This document shows positions 17,889-27,036 of a stretch of DNA of 64,000 nt, piece by piece; position 1 is the stretch's first letter, and each line of letters opens with the position of its first letter. The position numbers and the translations under genes are program-made. Source of the DNA: Halolamina pelagica (GTDB taxonomy: Archaea > Halobacteriota > Halobacteria > Halobacteriales > Haloferacaceae); contig NZ_LGUC01000001.1 of NCBI RefSeq assembly GCF_001307315.1, forward strand, positions 1,054,001-1,118,000, in the 5' to 3' direction. Under the pieces are notes generated by a model, which was given only the letters and a program-made list of their open reading frames with translations, had not been told where the DNA came from and made no database searches.

Positions 17889-18524
17889 TCAGTCGCGGAA
17901 CTCGACGGCGGTCTCGGCACCGTCGGCGGCGGCCCACTCCGACTGGCTCACCGAGTACTCGACGGTGTCGTGTATCGACCCGTCGTCGAAGCTGACGCGG
18001 TTCCGAAACCGCCCCTCGCGGCGACCGCCGTGTCGATCGACGTACTTCGTGATCGCGCGCTCGGAGTTCGTGTTCTCCGGAACGTGCGAAACCCGGACGA
18101 CGTCGAGGTCCAGTCGGTCGAACGCCAGTTCGAACAGGGCGTCGGCGCGTTCGCCGGAGTAGCCCCGCCCCCAGAACGGCTTACGCAGCCACATTCCGAA
18201 CACCGCGAGCCGTTGGTCCCAGCCGGTGAACAGCCCGGTCGTTCCCGCGATCTCGCCCGCTCGATCCTCACCGTCGCGGGGCCGGAGCAGGTACATCGCC
18301 CCGTCACCGCCCTCGACGCGGTCGACCGCTCGCTCCAGCGTCTCGGCCACGCCGTTGGGGTGGTCGTACGGCTCCCACGAGACGTACTCGGTGGACTCCT
18401 CGACGTTCGGCGCCTCCGTGCGCCAGTGTTCGTAGAGGTCGAGCGCGCCGGCGTCGTCGGCGTCGACGCGCTCCAGTCGCAAGCGGTCAGTTTCGACCGA
18501 CTCGGGGAACAGGCTCGCGCTCAC
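17889..18524 (-). CDS. RimJ/RimL-type GNAT acetyltransferase (copy 2)
   Basis: A 211-residue GNAT of the RimJ/RimL class, which acetylate N-termini of proteins such as ribosomal subunits, though many act on other amines. It shows 'ESVETDRLRLERVDADDAGA', 'STEYVSWEPYDHPNGVAETL' and the CoA loop 'WLRKPFWGRGYSGERADALF'. It is a close paralogue of the gene directly upstream (18521-19159), sharing the WLRKPFWGRGYSGERA block. GTG at 18524 is chosen because it overlaps the upstream stop (GTGA), the usual coupling; GTG 18530 is possible. Confidence 0.85.
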   Translation of the reverse strand: MSASLFPESVETDRLRLERVDADDAGALDLYEHWRTEAPNVEESTEYVSWEPYDHPNGVAETLERAVDRVEGGDGAMYLLRPRDGEDRAGEIAGTTGLFTGWDQRLAVFGMWLRKPFWGRGYSGERADALFELAFDRLDLDVVRVSHVPENTNSERAITKYVDRHGGRREGRFRNRVSFDDGSIHDTVEYSVSQSEWAAADGAETAVEFRD

Positions 18525-19159
18525 GGCCACGGCTCCCCATCGCTATCGAGGAACGTCACCTCGTGATCGGGGTCGGCGTCGCGGTACTCCGACTGCGTGA
18601 CGCTGTAGCGGACCGCGTCGACGGGACCGTCGCTGCTGGGGTGGAAGTTCCGCAGCGTGCCCTCGCGGCGGCCGCCCATCCGCTCGATGTACTTCTCGAT
18701 CGCGCGCTTGGACTGCTCGTTGTCGGCGTCGTGGGTCACCGTCACGACCTCGACGTCGAGCCCCTCGAACGCGAGTTCGGCCAGCGCCAGCGCTCGCTCG
18801 CCCGAGTAGCCCCGGCCCCAGAACGGCTTCCGCAGCCAGGTACCGAGTTCGGCGCTGTCGGTGTCCCAGTCGAAGGAGAGGCCGCCGAAGCCGGCGATCT
18901 CGCCGGCTCCCGCTTCGCCCTCCTTCGGTCGGATGACGTAGTCGATGCCCTCGCGCTCGTCGCGGCCCTCGGCGCCGCGTTCGAGGAACTCGGCCGACTC
19001 GTTCGGCGTGCTGTGGGGCTCCCACGGCAGGTACTCGGTAACCTCGTCGATGTGAGGGTGGCCCTCTCGGCAGTGTTCGTACACGGCCAGTGCGTCGACG
19101 TACTCTGGCGTCCGTGGCTCCAACCGGAGTCGCTCGGTCTCGATGATCGCGGGGAACAT
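18521..19159 (-). CDS. RimJ/RimL-type GNAT acetyltransferase (copy 1)
   Basis: A 212-residue GNAT paralogous to the following gene: 'MFPAIIETERLRLEPRTPEY', 'VTEYLPWEPHSTPNESAEFL', 'TWLRKPFWGRGYSGERALAL' and 'EQSKRAIEKYIERMGGRREG'. The GRGYSGERA segment is the acetyl-CoA binding loop. Tandem arrangement with overlapping codons indicates a duplication followed by co-transcription. Differences lie mainly in the N-terminal substrate-binding half, so the two may acetylate different targets. Start ATG 19159 gives the canonical beginning. Confidence 0.86.
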   Translation of the reverse strand: MFPAIIETERLRLEPRTPEYVDALAVYEHCREGHPHIDEVTEYLPWEPHSTPNESAEFLERGAEGRDEREGIDYVIRPKEGEAGAGEIAGFGGLSFDWDTDSAELGTWLRKPFWGRGYSGERALALAELAFEGLDVEVVTVTHDADNEQSKRAIEKYIERMGGRREGTLRNFHPSSDGPVDAVRYSVTQSEYRDADPDHEVTFLDSDGEPWP

Positions 19160-19267
19160 ACTCGGGCTGACGTGACCGGACTGAAAAAGTCTGCCTCGGC
19201 TGTGGGGGGCGCTGGCAAACGACCCACCACCGAACGATTCATTCGTCACCCGCCGAACCCGCCAACG

Positions 19268-20344
19268 ATGGAGACACCCGACGAACTCGATGTCGATGTC
19301 GCGGCGGCGCTGGCCGGGACCGTGACCGACCTCGGCGAGGACGCCCTCCGACGGCTCGCGCACCACCCGCTCGACTCCGTCGGGCAGGCGTACCCCCACC
19401 ACGGCGGCGCCGTCGACGGCCCCGACGACACCGTCCGACCCCGGGAGGACCACCCCGTCTTCTTCGGCTGCTACGACTGGCACTCCGCGGTCCACAGCCA
19501 CTGGGCGCTGGTCCGGCAACTTCGGCTGTTCGACGGCCACCCCGACGAGGACGCCATCGTCGACAGCATCGACGCCCGCCTCACTCCCGAGAACGTGGCC
19601 GGCGAAGTCGCGTACTTCGAGGAGCACCCCGCCTTCGAGAAACCGTACGGCTGGGCCTGGCTGCTGCGGTTCGCCGCGGAACTGCACCGCTGGGACGACC
19701 CGCGCGCCGACCGCTGGGCCGACACGCTCGCGCCGTTGGTTGGACGGATCCGTGACCTGACCGCCGAGGCGTTCCTGACCGACTCTCGGCCGTTCCGGGT
19801 CGGCACCCACGGCAACAGCGCGTTCGCGCTCTCGGCGGTGCTTGACTACGCCGAGGTGGTCGGCGACGACGACCTCGCCGCCGACGCCGCCGAGACCGCG
19901 CGGCGTTTCTACGCCGACGACATCGACGCGCCGGTCGCCTACGAGCCGCTGGGGTGGGACTTCCTCTCGCCCACGTTGGCCGAGGCGAACCTGATGCAGC
20001 GGGTGCTGGAGGCGGCGGAGTACGCGGCGTGGCTCGACGGCTTCCTCCTGGATCTCACGGCGGCGCGCAACGAGGCGTTCCTCGATCCCGTCGACGCGGG
20101 CGCCGACGGCGAGGGCGGCCTCGCGCTCCATCTCGTCGGGCTGAACCTCTCGAAAGCGTGGGGCCTGGCCGAGGTAGCCGACGCTGTCGACGGGGAGACG
20201 GCGACCTTGCTGGAAGCGAGCGCCGAGCGGCACTTCGACGCCGGCCTCGGCGGCGCCTTCACCGACGACTACGCCGGCGCCCACTGGCTCTCCTCGTTCG
20301 TGCTGTACGCGCTGACGCGGAACGTCGACGACGGGGCGGCGTAG
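19268..20344 (+). CDS. DUF2891 family protein
   Basis: A 358-residue, mostly alpha-helical protein of the DUF2891 family, found in bacteria and haloarchaea without an established activity. Conserved blocks include 'HPVFFGCYDWHSAVHSHWAL', 'FEKPYGWAWLLRFAAELHRW', 'TDSRPFRVGTHGNSAFALSA', 'EPLGWDFLSPTLAEANLM' and 'GAHWLSSFVLYAL'. The spaced His/Trp/Asp residues and repeated helix pairs suggest an (alpha/alpha)6 toroid as in glycan-processing enzymes; this is inference from pattern only. It lies 77 bases before rfcL on the same strand. Confidence 0.82.
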   Translation: METPDELDVDVAAALAGTVTDLGEDALRRLAHHPLDSVGQAYPHHGGAVDGPDDTVRPREDHPVFFGCYDWHSAVHSHWALVRQLRLFDGHPDEDAIVDSIDARLTPENVAGEVAYFEEHPAFEKPYGWAWLLRFAAELHRWDDPRADRWADTLAPLVGRIRDLTAEAFLTDSRPFRVGTHGNSAFALSAVLDYAEVVGDDDLAADAAETARRFYADDIDAPVAYEPLGWDFLSPTLAEANLMQRVLEAAEYAAWLDGFLLDLTAARNEAFLDPVDAGADGEGGLALHLVGLNLSKAWGLAEVADAVDGETATLLEASAERHFDAGLGGAFTDDYAGAHWLSSFVLYALTRNVDDGAA

Positions 20345-20390
20345 CGCGTGTCGGCGACGCGCGGACGCGGCGCTCGCCCGCTCCGGAACC

Positions 20391-20397
20391 ACTAAAC
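20391..20397 (+). promoter_or_regulatory. Putative TATA-like element of rfcL
   Basis: ACTAAAC, 24-30 bases before the rfcL ATG, in an otherwise GC-rich gap. Confidence 0.3.
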
Positions 20398-20420
20398 GCG
20401 AAAGCGCCCTGATGCCGGTA

Positions 20421-21883
20421 ATGGCTGATTGGACGGAGTCCTACCGGCCCGACACGCTCTCGGCGGTCCGGGGGAACAACAAAGCCCGCGACGCCTTCGA
20501 GGAGTGGGGGCGGACGTGGGACGACCACCGGGAGGCGGTCATCCTCTACGGCAGCCCCGGGGTCGGCAAGACCTCCGCGGCCCACGCACTCGCCGCGGAC
20601 ATGGGCTGGGAGACGGTCGAACTCAACGCCTCCGACCAGCGCACGGCCGACGCCATCGAGCGCTTCGCCGGCCGCGCGGCCCGCAACGAGACGCTCGGCG
20701 GCGACTCGACCGACGAGGGCGGCCGCCAGCTCATCATCGTCGACGAGGCCGACAACATCCACGGCAACTACGACCGCGGCGGCGCCCAGGCGATCACCAA
20801 ACTGGTGAAGGAGGCGAACCAGCCGATCGTCCTCATCGCCAACGAGTTCTACGACATGAGCCGCGGACTCCGGAACGCCTGCCAGGACATCGAGTTCCGG
20901 GACGTGTCCGCGCGCTCGATCGTCCCCGTCCTGCGGGACATCTGCCGGAAGGAGGGGATCGAGTTCGACTCGGACGCGCTCCAGCGGATCGCCGACGCCA
21001 ACAGCGGCGACCTCCGGGGCGCCGTGAAGGACCTCCAGGCCACCGCCGAGGGGAAACAGCACCTCACCGTCGAGGACGTGGTCACCGGCGACCGCGACAC
21101 GACGGCGGGCATCTTCACCGTTCTCGACGCCATCCTGAAAGAGGAAGCGAGCGCACAGGACGCGCTCCACGTCGCCTACGACGCCGACGAGACGCCCGAC
21201 GATCTCACGGCGTGGGTCGAGGACAAGGTGATGAAGGTGTACGACCCCCAGGAGACCGTCCGGGCCTACGAGTTCATCGCGAACGCCGACCGCTGGCTCG
21301 GCCGCGTGCAGGCAACCCAGGAGTACGGCTACTGGCGCTACGTCACCGACAACGTCGCCGCCGGCGTCGCCGCCTCCCGCGACGGCACCTCCGGCGGCTG
21401 GACCCAGTACGGCGGCCGCCCGCAGATGTGGCCCTCCTCGGACGCCACGATCGACGAGATCTGCCGGAAGATCGCGGTCTCCGGCGGCCTGAGCATCGAG
21501 ACCGCCCGCCGGGAGGTGCTGCCGTTCCTCTCGGCGATGATCCACCACTGCAAGCCCCGCGAGCTCACCGTCGCTGTGACGGCGTACTTCGAGTTCGACG
21601 AGGAGGACCTCGCGGCGGTCTCGGGCAGCGGCGAGTCCACCAACAAGGTGCAGGGGATCGTCGAGGACGCCCAGGAGCTCCGGGAGGAGGCGCTGGAGGA
21701 GCACGCCGCCGGCGCCTTCGCCGGCGACCTCCCCGAGCGCGACGACGACGCGCCGGCGGGCGACGACGACGCCGGCGCGACGGACGCGGAAGCGGGCGCC
21801 GATGCTGACGCCGCCGAGGGGCAGCGCCCGAGGAGGAGGAAGACGCCGACGACTCCCAGGCCGGGCTCTCGGACTTCGTGTAG
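20421..21883 (+). CDS. rfcL: Replication factor C large subunit (3' frameshift)
   Basis: Large subunit of the clamp loader that opens and loads PCNA onto primed DNA with ATP. The AAA+ core has Walker A 'ILYGSPGVGKTSAAHALA', Walker B 'LIIVDEADNIHGNYDRGGAQ' and sensor 1 'PIVLIANEFYDMSRGLRNAC'. Then come the RFC collar and an acidic tail (residues about 440-485) that normally ends in a PCNA-binding box. The tail is shifted after 'ADAAEG'; one more base in G4 21818-21821 restores 'APEEEEDADDSQAGLSDFV' and the stop at 21883. The ending resembles a degenerate PIP motif. No intein is present. Confidence 0.95.
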
Positions 21884-21896
21884 CGCCCGACTCGCC

Positions 21897-22339
21897 TCAG
21901 TCGACGGTCGTCGCCCGCGCGGTCACGCCCCGTTCCCGCACGGTGACGAGCATCGTGTCCGCACCCGTGGGTCCGGGGAGTGCGGCGTGGAGTTCGATCC
22001 GACTGCGGTCCCCGTCGTCGTCGACGACCGCCTCGAACGCCCACCGACCGGCCGAGGGGAAGAACGCGCCGACTGCTCGCTCACTGCGGGGTCGGAGCCG
22101 GAACTCCCCGGTCACGTCGGGATCCGCGAGCGATCGGTCGTCGGGGTGCCGGGTGTCGCGGTGGCCGCCCCGGGACCCGGCTCTGGCAGGACTGCGGCCC
22201 GGATCGAGACCGTGACTGGCTCGCCACGGCGGTTCCGGAGGTGGAGCCCGCCCGGGACGGTGTTCTCGCGGAACGATCGGCCACAGCCGGCCAGCGCGAC
22301 CGGGATGCTGGCGAGGACGGCGCGGCGGGACCGATGCAT
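21897..22339 (-). CDS. Tat-exported lipoprotein of unknown function (frameshifted)
   Basis: The N-terminus 'HRSRRAVLASIPVALAGCGR' combines a twin-arginine motif with a lipobox (LAGC), so the mature protein would be lipid-anchored outside. The rest is a single beta-rich domain of about 120 residues: 'GGLHLRNRRGEPVTVSIRAA', then, after a frame break, 'DVTGEFRLRPRSERAVGAFF' and 'ADTMLVTVRERGVTARATTV'. Adding one base to G4 22143-22146 gives one reading frame of about 147 residues. The domain resembles small haloarchaeal lipoproteins with an Ig-like fold; no specific role can be given. Convergent with rfcL. Confidence 0.7.
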
Positions 22340-22390
22340 AGGCGAAAGCTACGGGGGCGGGGAGAAGAGCGTTGTGACGGCCCGGCCGCC

Positions 22391-23233
22391 TTACGCCAGC
22401 GAGGGCCGCTCCTCGTTCGAGCCACCACGGGCCGCGTAGGCGACGACCGCCGCGGCGGCGAAGCCGACGAGGTAGAGCAGGCCGTTGGCGAGGCGGGCTT
22501 CGGCGGTGTAGACGACCAAGTCACGGCCGAGCAGCGTCACGAGGAACATGGCGGCGCCGGCGACGAACACGCCGGGACGGTAGCGTGCCAGCTCGGTGCC
22601 CGGCAGCCAGACCGCGGCAGCGACCAGCATCGCGAACGCCGCGAGCGCCGTCAGCGCGAACGTGCCCTGGGCGGCCGGGCCGTAGTCGATCAGCGGGCTG
22701 ACGCGGCTGACGAGGAAGTTCGCAACGATCAGCACCAGCGCCGCGCCGACGGCCAGTCGGCTCCGTTCGTGGGCCGAGCGGCGGTAGTGGCCACGCATCG
22801 CCGAGATGGTCGTCAGCGTCAGCGCGGTGAAGATCGAGAGCGCGAACAGGAGGTGGGCGGCGTGGGTCGGCACCGAGTACCCCCACGGGATCGTGCCGTT
22901 GAGCGTCACCGTGATCGCGCCCACGGAGATCTGGAACGGCAGCAGGACGAGCGCCGCCGTGGCGAACAGCGCGGTCCGGCGGTCCTGATCGCCCCGCCAG
23001 GCGGCGCCGACGACGCCCATGATCGCGAACCCGGTGATCATCGCCACGAGGCGGTGGAACCACTCGATGAAGCTCGGGATCGACTGTGGCAACACGCCGC
23101 CGTCACACAGCGGCCACTGCTGGGAACAGGCCAGCCCCGCCCCCGTCGCCGCCGTGTACACGCCGAGTGCGACGAGGACGCCGGTCAGAGCCGTAGTGAA
23201 CAGGGCGAACCGCCGGTAGCTAGGGCGCTTCAT
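22391..23233 (-). CDS. ctaA: Heme A synthase (COX15/CtaA)
   Basis: Oxidises the C8 methyl of heme O to the formyl group of heme A for cytochrome c oxidase. The 280-residue protein has eight hydrophobic segments in two four-helix halves. Histidine ligands are visible in 'SFIEWFHRLVAMITGFAIMG' and 'SVPTHAAHLLFALSIFTALT', and a loop cysteine pair in 'GLACSQQWPLCDGG', as in the B-type CtaA. No CtaB or oxidase genes are adjacent. The start ATG at 23233 is followed by a basic 'KRPSYRRF' that orients the first helix. Confidence 0.92.
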   Translation of the reverse strand: MKRPSYRRFALFTTALTGVLVALGVYTAATGAGLACSQQWPLCDGGVLPQSIPSFIEWFHRLVAMITGFAIMGVVGAAWRGDQDRRTALFATAALVLLPFQISVGAITVTLNGTIPWGYSVPTHAAHLLFALSIFTALTLTTISAMRGHYRRSAHERSRLAVGAALVLIVANFLVSRVSPLIDYGPAAQGTFALTALAAFAMLVAAAVWLPGTELARYRPGVFVAGAAMFLVTLLGRDLVVYTAEARLANGLLYLVGFAAAAVVAYAARGGSNEERPSLA

Positions 23234-23338
23234 TGGTCGGAATTGGGGCGCGAATCCACTTGGGGTTTCCGTTACGAGCGCGCTCGCGCGCGAGGCACGG
23301 AGCGGCGCGTTGAAGTCGGCGGCGGCGCCAGCGCGGGT

Positions 23339-24442
23339 ATGGTCGATCTCGATGCCCGCGCCGAGCGCCTCGACGCCTCGCTGGCGGCGACGGGCGCCGA
23401 CGCCGTCTGGTTCGCTCGCCCGAACGCCTTCGCGTGGCTCACCGGCGGTGACAACGCCCGCAGCGCGACTGACGATATCGGCGTCGCCGCGGCGGGCTAC
23501 GTGCCCGAGCGCACGCCCTCGTTCCGCGCCGTCGCCCTCGCGGGCGAAGCCGACCGCATCGCCGCCGAGGAGCTCCCCGACGCGTTCGCCGTCGAGACCG
23601 TTCCGTGGCACGAGTCGCTGGGCGAGGCCGTCGCCGCCGAGACGGTCGGGGCGGGCGTGGCCGACTTCGACGCACCGGGACTGGAGCGCATCGATGCCAG
23701 CCCTCTCAGGCAGCCACTCGCCGGTGACGACGTGGAGCGCTACCGGGCGCTCGCCGAGGAGACGGCCGCGGCCGTCGAGCGTGTCTGCCGGGAACTCGAC
23801 GCCGACGACGCGGAGTACGAGGCCGCGTCGGCGCTGCGGATCGCGCTCTCCTCCGGCGAGATGTCGGCGCCGGTCGTCCGGGTCGCCGGCAGCGAGCGCG
23901 CCGAAACGTACCGCACGCCGCCGGCCGGCGCCGCCGAACTCGGTGACTACGCGGTGATCACCGTCACGAGCGAGCGTCGGGGGCTCCACGCGTCGCTCAC
24001 CCGGACCGTCGCGTTCGACCCGCCCGAGCGCTTCGAGACCCAGTTCCGGGCCGCGGCGCGGGTCGAGGCGACCGCGCTGGCGGCGACCCGCGAGGCCGTC
24101 GCGGCCGGCGGCGACGCTGGCGACGTGTTCGACGCGATCCGGACGGCCTACGACGAGGTCGGGTTCCCCGACGCGTGGGAAGCAGGCGAACAGGGCGGCG
24201 CTGCGGGCTTCGCCCGTCGGGAGTGGCTAGCGGCGCCGGCGGCGACCGGAACCGTGTCGGCGCCGATGGGATACGCGTACAACCCCGTCGTCGGCGGCGC
24301 GCGGAGCGAGGACACGTACCTCGTCGAGGCCGGCGACGAGCCGTTCGAGTGTCTGACCGCGACGCCCAACTGGCCGACGTTCGACGTGGCGGCCGTGGGC
24401 TACGACCTGACCCTCGAACGACACGCGCCGTACGCGCCCTAA
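23339..24442 (+). CDS. M24-fold protein lacking most metal ligands (pseudopeptidase)
   Basis: A 367-residue protein with the creatinase-like N-domain and pita-bread C-domain of Xaa-Pro peptidases. The expected first metal Asp reads T in 'YAVITVTSERRGLHASLTRT' and the SDLTRT aspartate is replaced (ASLTRT). The GHGIG-type histidine region is 'GEQGGAAGFARREWLAAP', without the histidine, while a late 'ARSEDTYLVEAGDEPF' keeps an acidic residue. So it folds like M24 but probably does not hydrolyse peptides with two metals; a binding or different chemistry is likely. The intact M24 enzyme at 41658-42827 is a useful contrast. ATG 23339 is chosen. Confidence 0.78.
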   Translation: MVDLDARAERLDASLAATGADAVWFARPNAFAWLTGGDNARSATDDIGVAAAGYVPERTPSFRAVALAGEADRIAAEELPDAFAVETVPWHESLGEAVAAETVGAGVADFDAPGLERIDASPLRQPLAGDDVERYRALAEETAAAVERVCRELDADDAEYEAASALRIALSSGEMSAPVVRVAGSERAETYRTPPAGAAELGDYAVITVTSERRGLHASLTRTVAFDPPERFETQFRAAARVEATALAATREAVAAGGDAGDVFDAIRTAYDEVGFPDAWEAGEQGGAAGFARREWLAAPAATGTVSAPMGYAYNPVVGGARSEDTYLVEAGDEPFECLTATPNWPTFDVAAVGYDLTLERHAPYAP

Positions 24443-24534
24443 ACCGGGTCTCAGCAGCGGAAGCGCGTTCGACCCCGTACGTCGCACGAACCGGCATCTC
24501 CCGGACGACGCCGTCGGCGATCGTTCCGCGAGCT

Positions 24535-24552
24535 GTTCGACACGTGTCGAAC
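24535..24552. promoter_or_regulatory. 18-bp perfect palindrome upstream of malic enzyme
   Basis: GTTCGACACGTGTCGAAC is a perfect palindrome ending 54 bases before the malic-enzyme ATG. This is the position of an activator or repressor site just upstream of an archaeal core promoter. It lies outside genes. The binding protein is unknown. Confidence 0.5.
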
Positions 24553-24606
24553 TAAGTTACGACGCAGGTGGATAGATTTTTGGCCACGCCGAGTGACCCC
24601 GCTCGT

Positions 24607-26862
24607 ATGGGACTCGACGACGACGCCCGGGAGTATCACCGGTCCGATCCGCCCGGCAAGATCGAGATTTCGACGACGAAGCCGACGAACACACAGCGTG
24701 ACCTCTCGCTGGCGTACTCGCCCGGCGTCGCGGCGCCGTGTCGGGACATCGACGCCGACGAGGAGCGCGCCTACGAGTACACCGCGAAGGGGAACATGGT
24801 GGGGGTCGTCTCCAACGGGACGGCGGTCCTCGGCCTCGGCGACATCGGCGCGCAGGCCTCGAAGCCCGTGATGGAGGGGAAGGGCGTGCTGTTCAAGCGC
24901 TTCGCCGACATCGACGTGTTCGACATCGAACTCGACGAGACCGACGTGGACGCGTTCTGCCAGTCGGTGGAGGCGATGGAGCCGACGTTCGGCGGGATCA
25001 ACCTCGAGGACATCGCCGGGCCGGAGTGCTTCGAGATCGAGGAGCGACTCCGCGAGTCGATGGATATCCCCGTGTTCCACGACGACCAGCACGGGACGGC
25101 GATCATCAGCGGCGCGGGCCTGCTGAACGCGGTCGACGTGCTCGACAAGGACATCTCCGAGATGGAGATCACCTTCTCCGGCGCGGGCGCGTCGGCGATC
25201 GCGACCGCGAAGTTCTACGTCGAACTCGGCGCCGACCCCGACAACATCACGATGTGTGACTCCTCGGGGATCATCACGGAGCAGCGCGCCGAGAACGGCG
25301 ACGTGAACGAGTACAAACAGGAGTTCGCCCGCGACCTCCCCGAGGGCGACCTCGCGGACGCGATGGACGGCGCCGACATGTTCGTCGGCCTCTCCGTCGG
25401 CGGCATCGTCTCGCCGGACATGGTGGCGTCGATGGCCGAGGACCCCATCATCTTCGCGATGGCCAACCCCGAACCCGAGATCGGCTACGAGGAGGCCCGC
25501 GCGGCCCGCGACGACACCGTGATCATGGCCACGGGACGCTCGGACTACCCGAACCAGGTCAACAACGTGCTCGGGTTCCCGTTCCTGTTCCGCGGCGCGC
25601 TCGACGTGCGCGCGACGAGCATCACCGAGAACATGAAGATGGCCGCCGCGGAGGCGCTGGCGGAACTCGCCCGGAAGGACGTGCCCGACGCCGTCGTGAA
25701 AGCCTACGGCGACCAGCCGCTCCAGTACGGCCCGGAGTACGTCATCCCGAAGCCGGTGGACCCGCGCGTGCTGTTCGAGGTCGCCCCCGCCGTCGCCGAG
25801 GCGGCGATGGAGGAGGGCGTCGCCCGCACCGAGATCGACACCGACGCCTACTCCGAGAAGCTGGAGGCCCGACTCGGCAAGTCCCGCGAGATGATGCGGG
25901 TCGTGCTCAACAAGGCCAAGAACACCGACCAGCGCATCGCGCTGGCGGAGGGGACCGACGAGAAGATGGTCCGCGCCGCCGCCCAGATCCAAGAGCAGGG
26001 GATCGGCGACCCCGTGCTGCTGGGCAACAGCGACGAGATCGAGGGAATCGCCGCGGATCTCGGCCTCGACTTCACGCCGGAGATCGTCGACCCGCGCGTC
26101 GACGATACCGAGGCCTACGCCGAGCGACTGTACGAGCTCCGACAGCGAAAGGGCGTCACCCGGAGCGAGGCGACCGAACTCGTCAAGCGTGACACCAACT
26201 ACCTGGGGAGCGCGATGGTCGAGACCGGCGACGCCGACGCGCTGCTGACGGGGCTGACCCACCACTACCCGTCGGCGCTCCGCCCGCCGCTCGAGGTGAT
26301 CGGCACCGCCGACGACGCCGAGTACGCTGCCGGCGTCTACATGCTGACGTTCAAGAACCGCGTGGTGTTCGTCGCGGACGCGACGGTGAACCAGGACCCC
26401 AGCGAGGCGGTGCTCGAGGAGATCACCAAACACACCGCCGAACTCGCCCGGCGGTTCAACGTCGAACCGCGTGCGGCGCTGCTTTCGTACTCCAACTTCG
26501 GCTCGGTGGAGAACGAGGGCACGGCCAAACCCCGCGACGCCGCCGCGGCCCTGCGTGCGGACCCCGAGGCCGACTTCCCCGTCGACGGGGAGATGCAGGC
26601 CGACACCGCGGTCGTCGAGGACATCCTGACTGACACCTACGAGTTCTCTGAACTGGACGAGCCGGCGAACGTGCTCGTCTTCCCGAACCTGGAGGCCGGC
26701 AACATCGCGTACAAGCTGCTCCAGCGTCTCGGCGGCGCCGAGGCGATCGGCCCGATGCTCGTGGGGATGGACAAGCCGGTCCACGTGATGCAGCGCGGCG
26801 ACGAGGTCAAGGACATCGTCAACCTCGCGGGCGTCGCGGCAGTCGACGCCCAGGGGGAGTAA
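24607..26862 (+). CDS. maeB: NADP-dependent malic enzyme fused to phosphotransacetylase-like domain
   Basis: A 751-residue MaeB-type protein. The N-terminal 430 residues are malic enzyme, decarboxylating malate to pyruvate: '[20 protein letters not shown]', '[20 protein letters not shown]', the metal site '[13 protein letters not shown]' with '[20 protein letters not shown]', and NADP loop '[20 protein letters not shown]'. The C-terminal 320 residues are a phosphate acetyltransferase-like domain ('[20 protein letters not shown]', '[14 protein letters not shown]'). In homologues this domain is regulatory (acetyl-CoA sensing) rather than catalytic. The start ATG at 24607 aligns with the family; a longer frame exists upstream. 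A palindrome lies 55 bases upstream. Confidence 0.95.
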   Translation: MGLDDDAREYHRSDPPGKIEISTTKPTNTQRDLSLAYSPGVAAPCRDIDADEERAYEYTAKGNMVGVVSNGTAVLGLGDIGAQASKPVMEGKGVLFKRFADIDVFDIELDETDVDAFCQSVEAMEPTFGGINLEDIAGPECFEIEERLRESMDIPVFHDDQHGTAIISGAGLLNAVDVLDKDISEMEITFSGAGASAIATAKFYVELGADPDNITMCDSSGIITEQRAENGDVNEYKQEFARDLPEGDLADAMDGADMFVGLSVGGIVSPDMVASMAEDPIIFAMANPEPEIGYEEARAARDDTVIMATGRSDYPNQVNNVLGFPFLFRGALDVRATSITENMKMAAAEALAELARKDVPDAVVKAYGDQPLQYGPEYVIPKPVDPRVLFEVAPAVAEAAMEEGVARTEIDTDAYSEKLEARLGKSREMMRVVLNKAKNTDQRIALAEGTDEKMVRAAAQIQEQGIGDPVLLGNSDEIEGIAADLGLDFTPEIVDPRVDDTEAYAERLYELRQRKGVTRSEATELVKRDTNYLGSAMVETGDADALLTGLTHHYPSALRPPLEVIGTADDAEYAAGVYMLTFKNRVVFVADATVNQDPSEAVLEEITKHTAELARRFNVEPRAALLSYSNFGSVENEGTAKPRDAAAALRADPEADFPVDGEMQADTAVVEDILTDTYEFSELDEPANVLVFPNLEAGNIAYKLLQRLGGAEAIGPMLVGMDKPVHVMQRGDEVKDIVNLAGVAAVDAQGE

Positions 26863-27005
26863 GCCGCGGCCCGGGGAACCGGCAATCCCGGCCACTGACG
26901 CATCTTTTAGGTTGAATTACGTCGTTATTCGGTGTTAGCATCGGTTTTCATATCTGAGGTATTTCCCCGACGGCGACCGGGGACCAGTGTGCGGATGGGC
27001 GTAGG

Positions 27006-27012
27006 CTATAAG
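27006..27012 (+). promoter_or_regulatory. Putative TATA box of the dpp operon
   Basis: CTATAAG, 25-31 bases before the ATG of the binding-protein gene, typical for a leaderless haloarchaeal promoter. The rest of the 174-base gap (26863-27036) holds only an AT-richer stretch around 26905-26960 and no gene. Confidence 0.55.
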
Positions 27013-27036
27013 TTAGTCCGCCACATCCGCCTGCCT

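Noticed and set aside
20421-21883. Intein in replication factor C
   Set aside because: The AAA+ motifs are uninterrupted and the length is normal.
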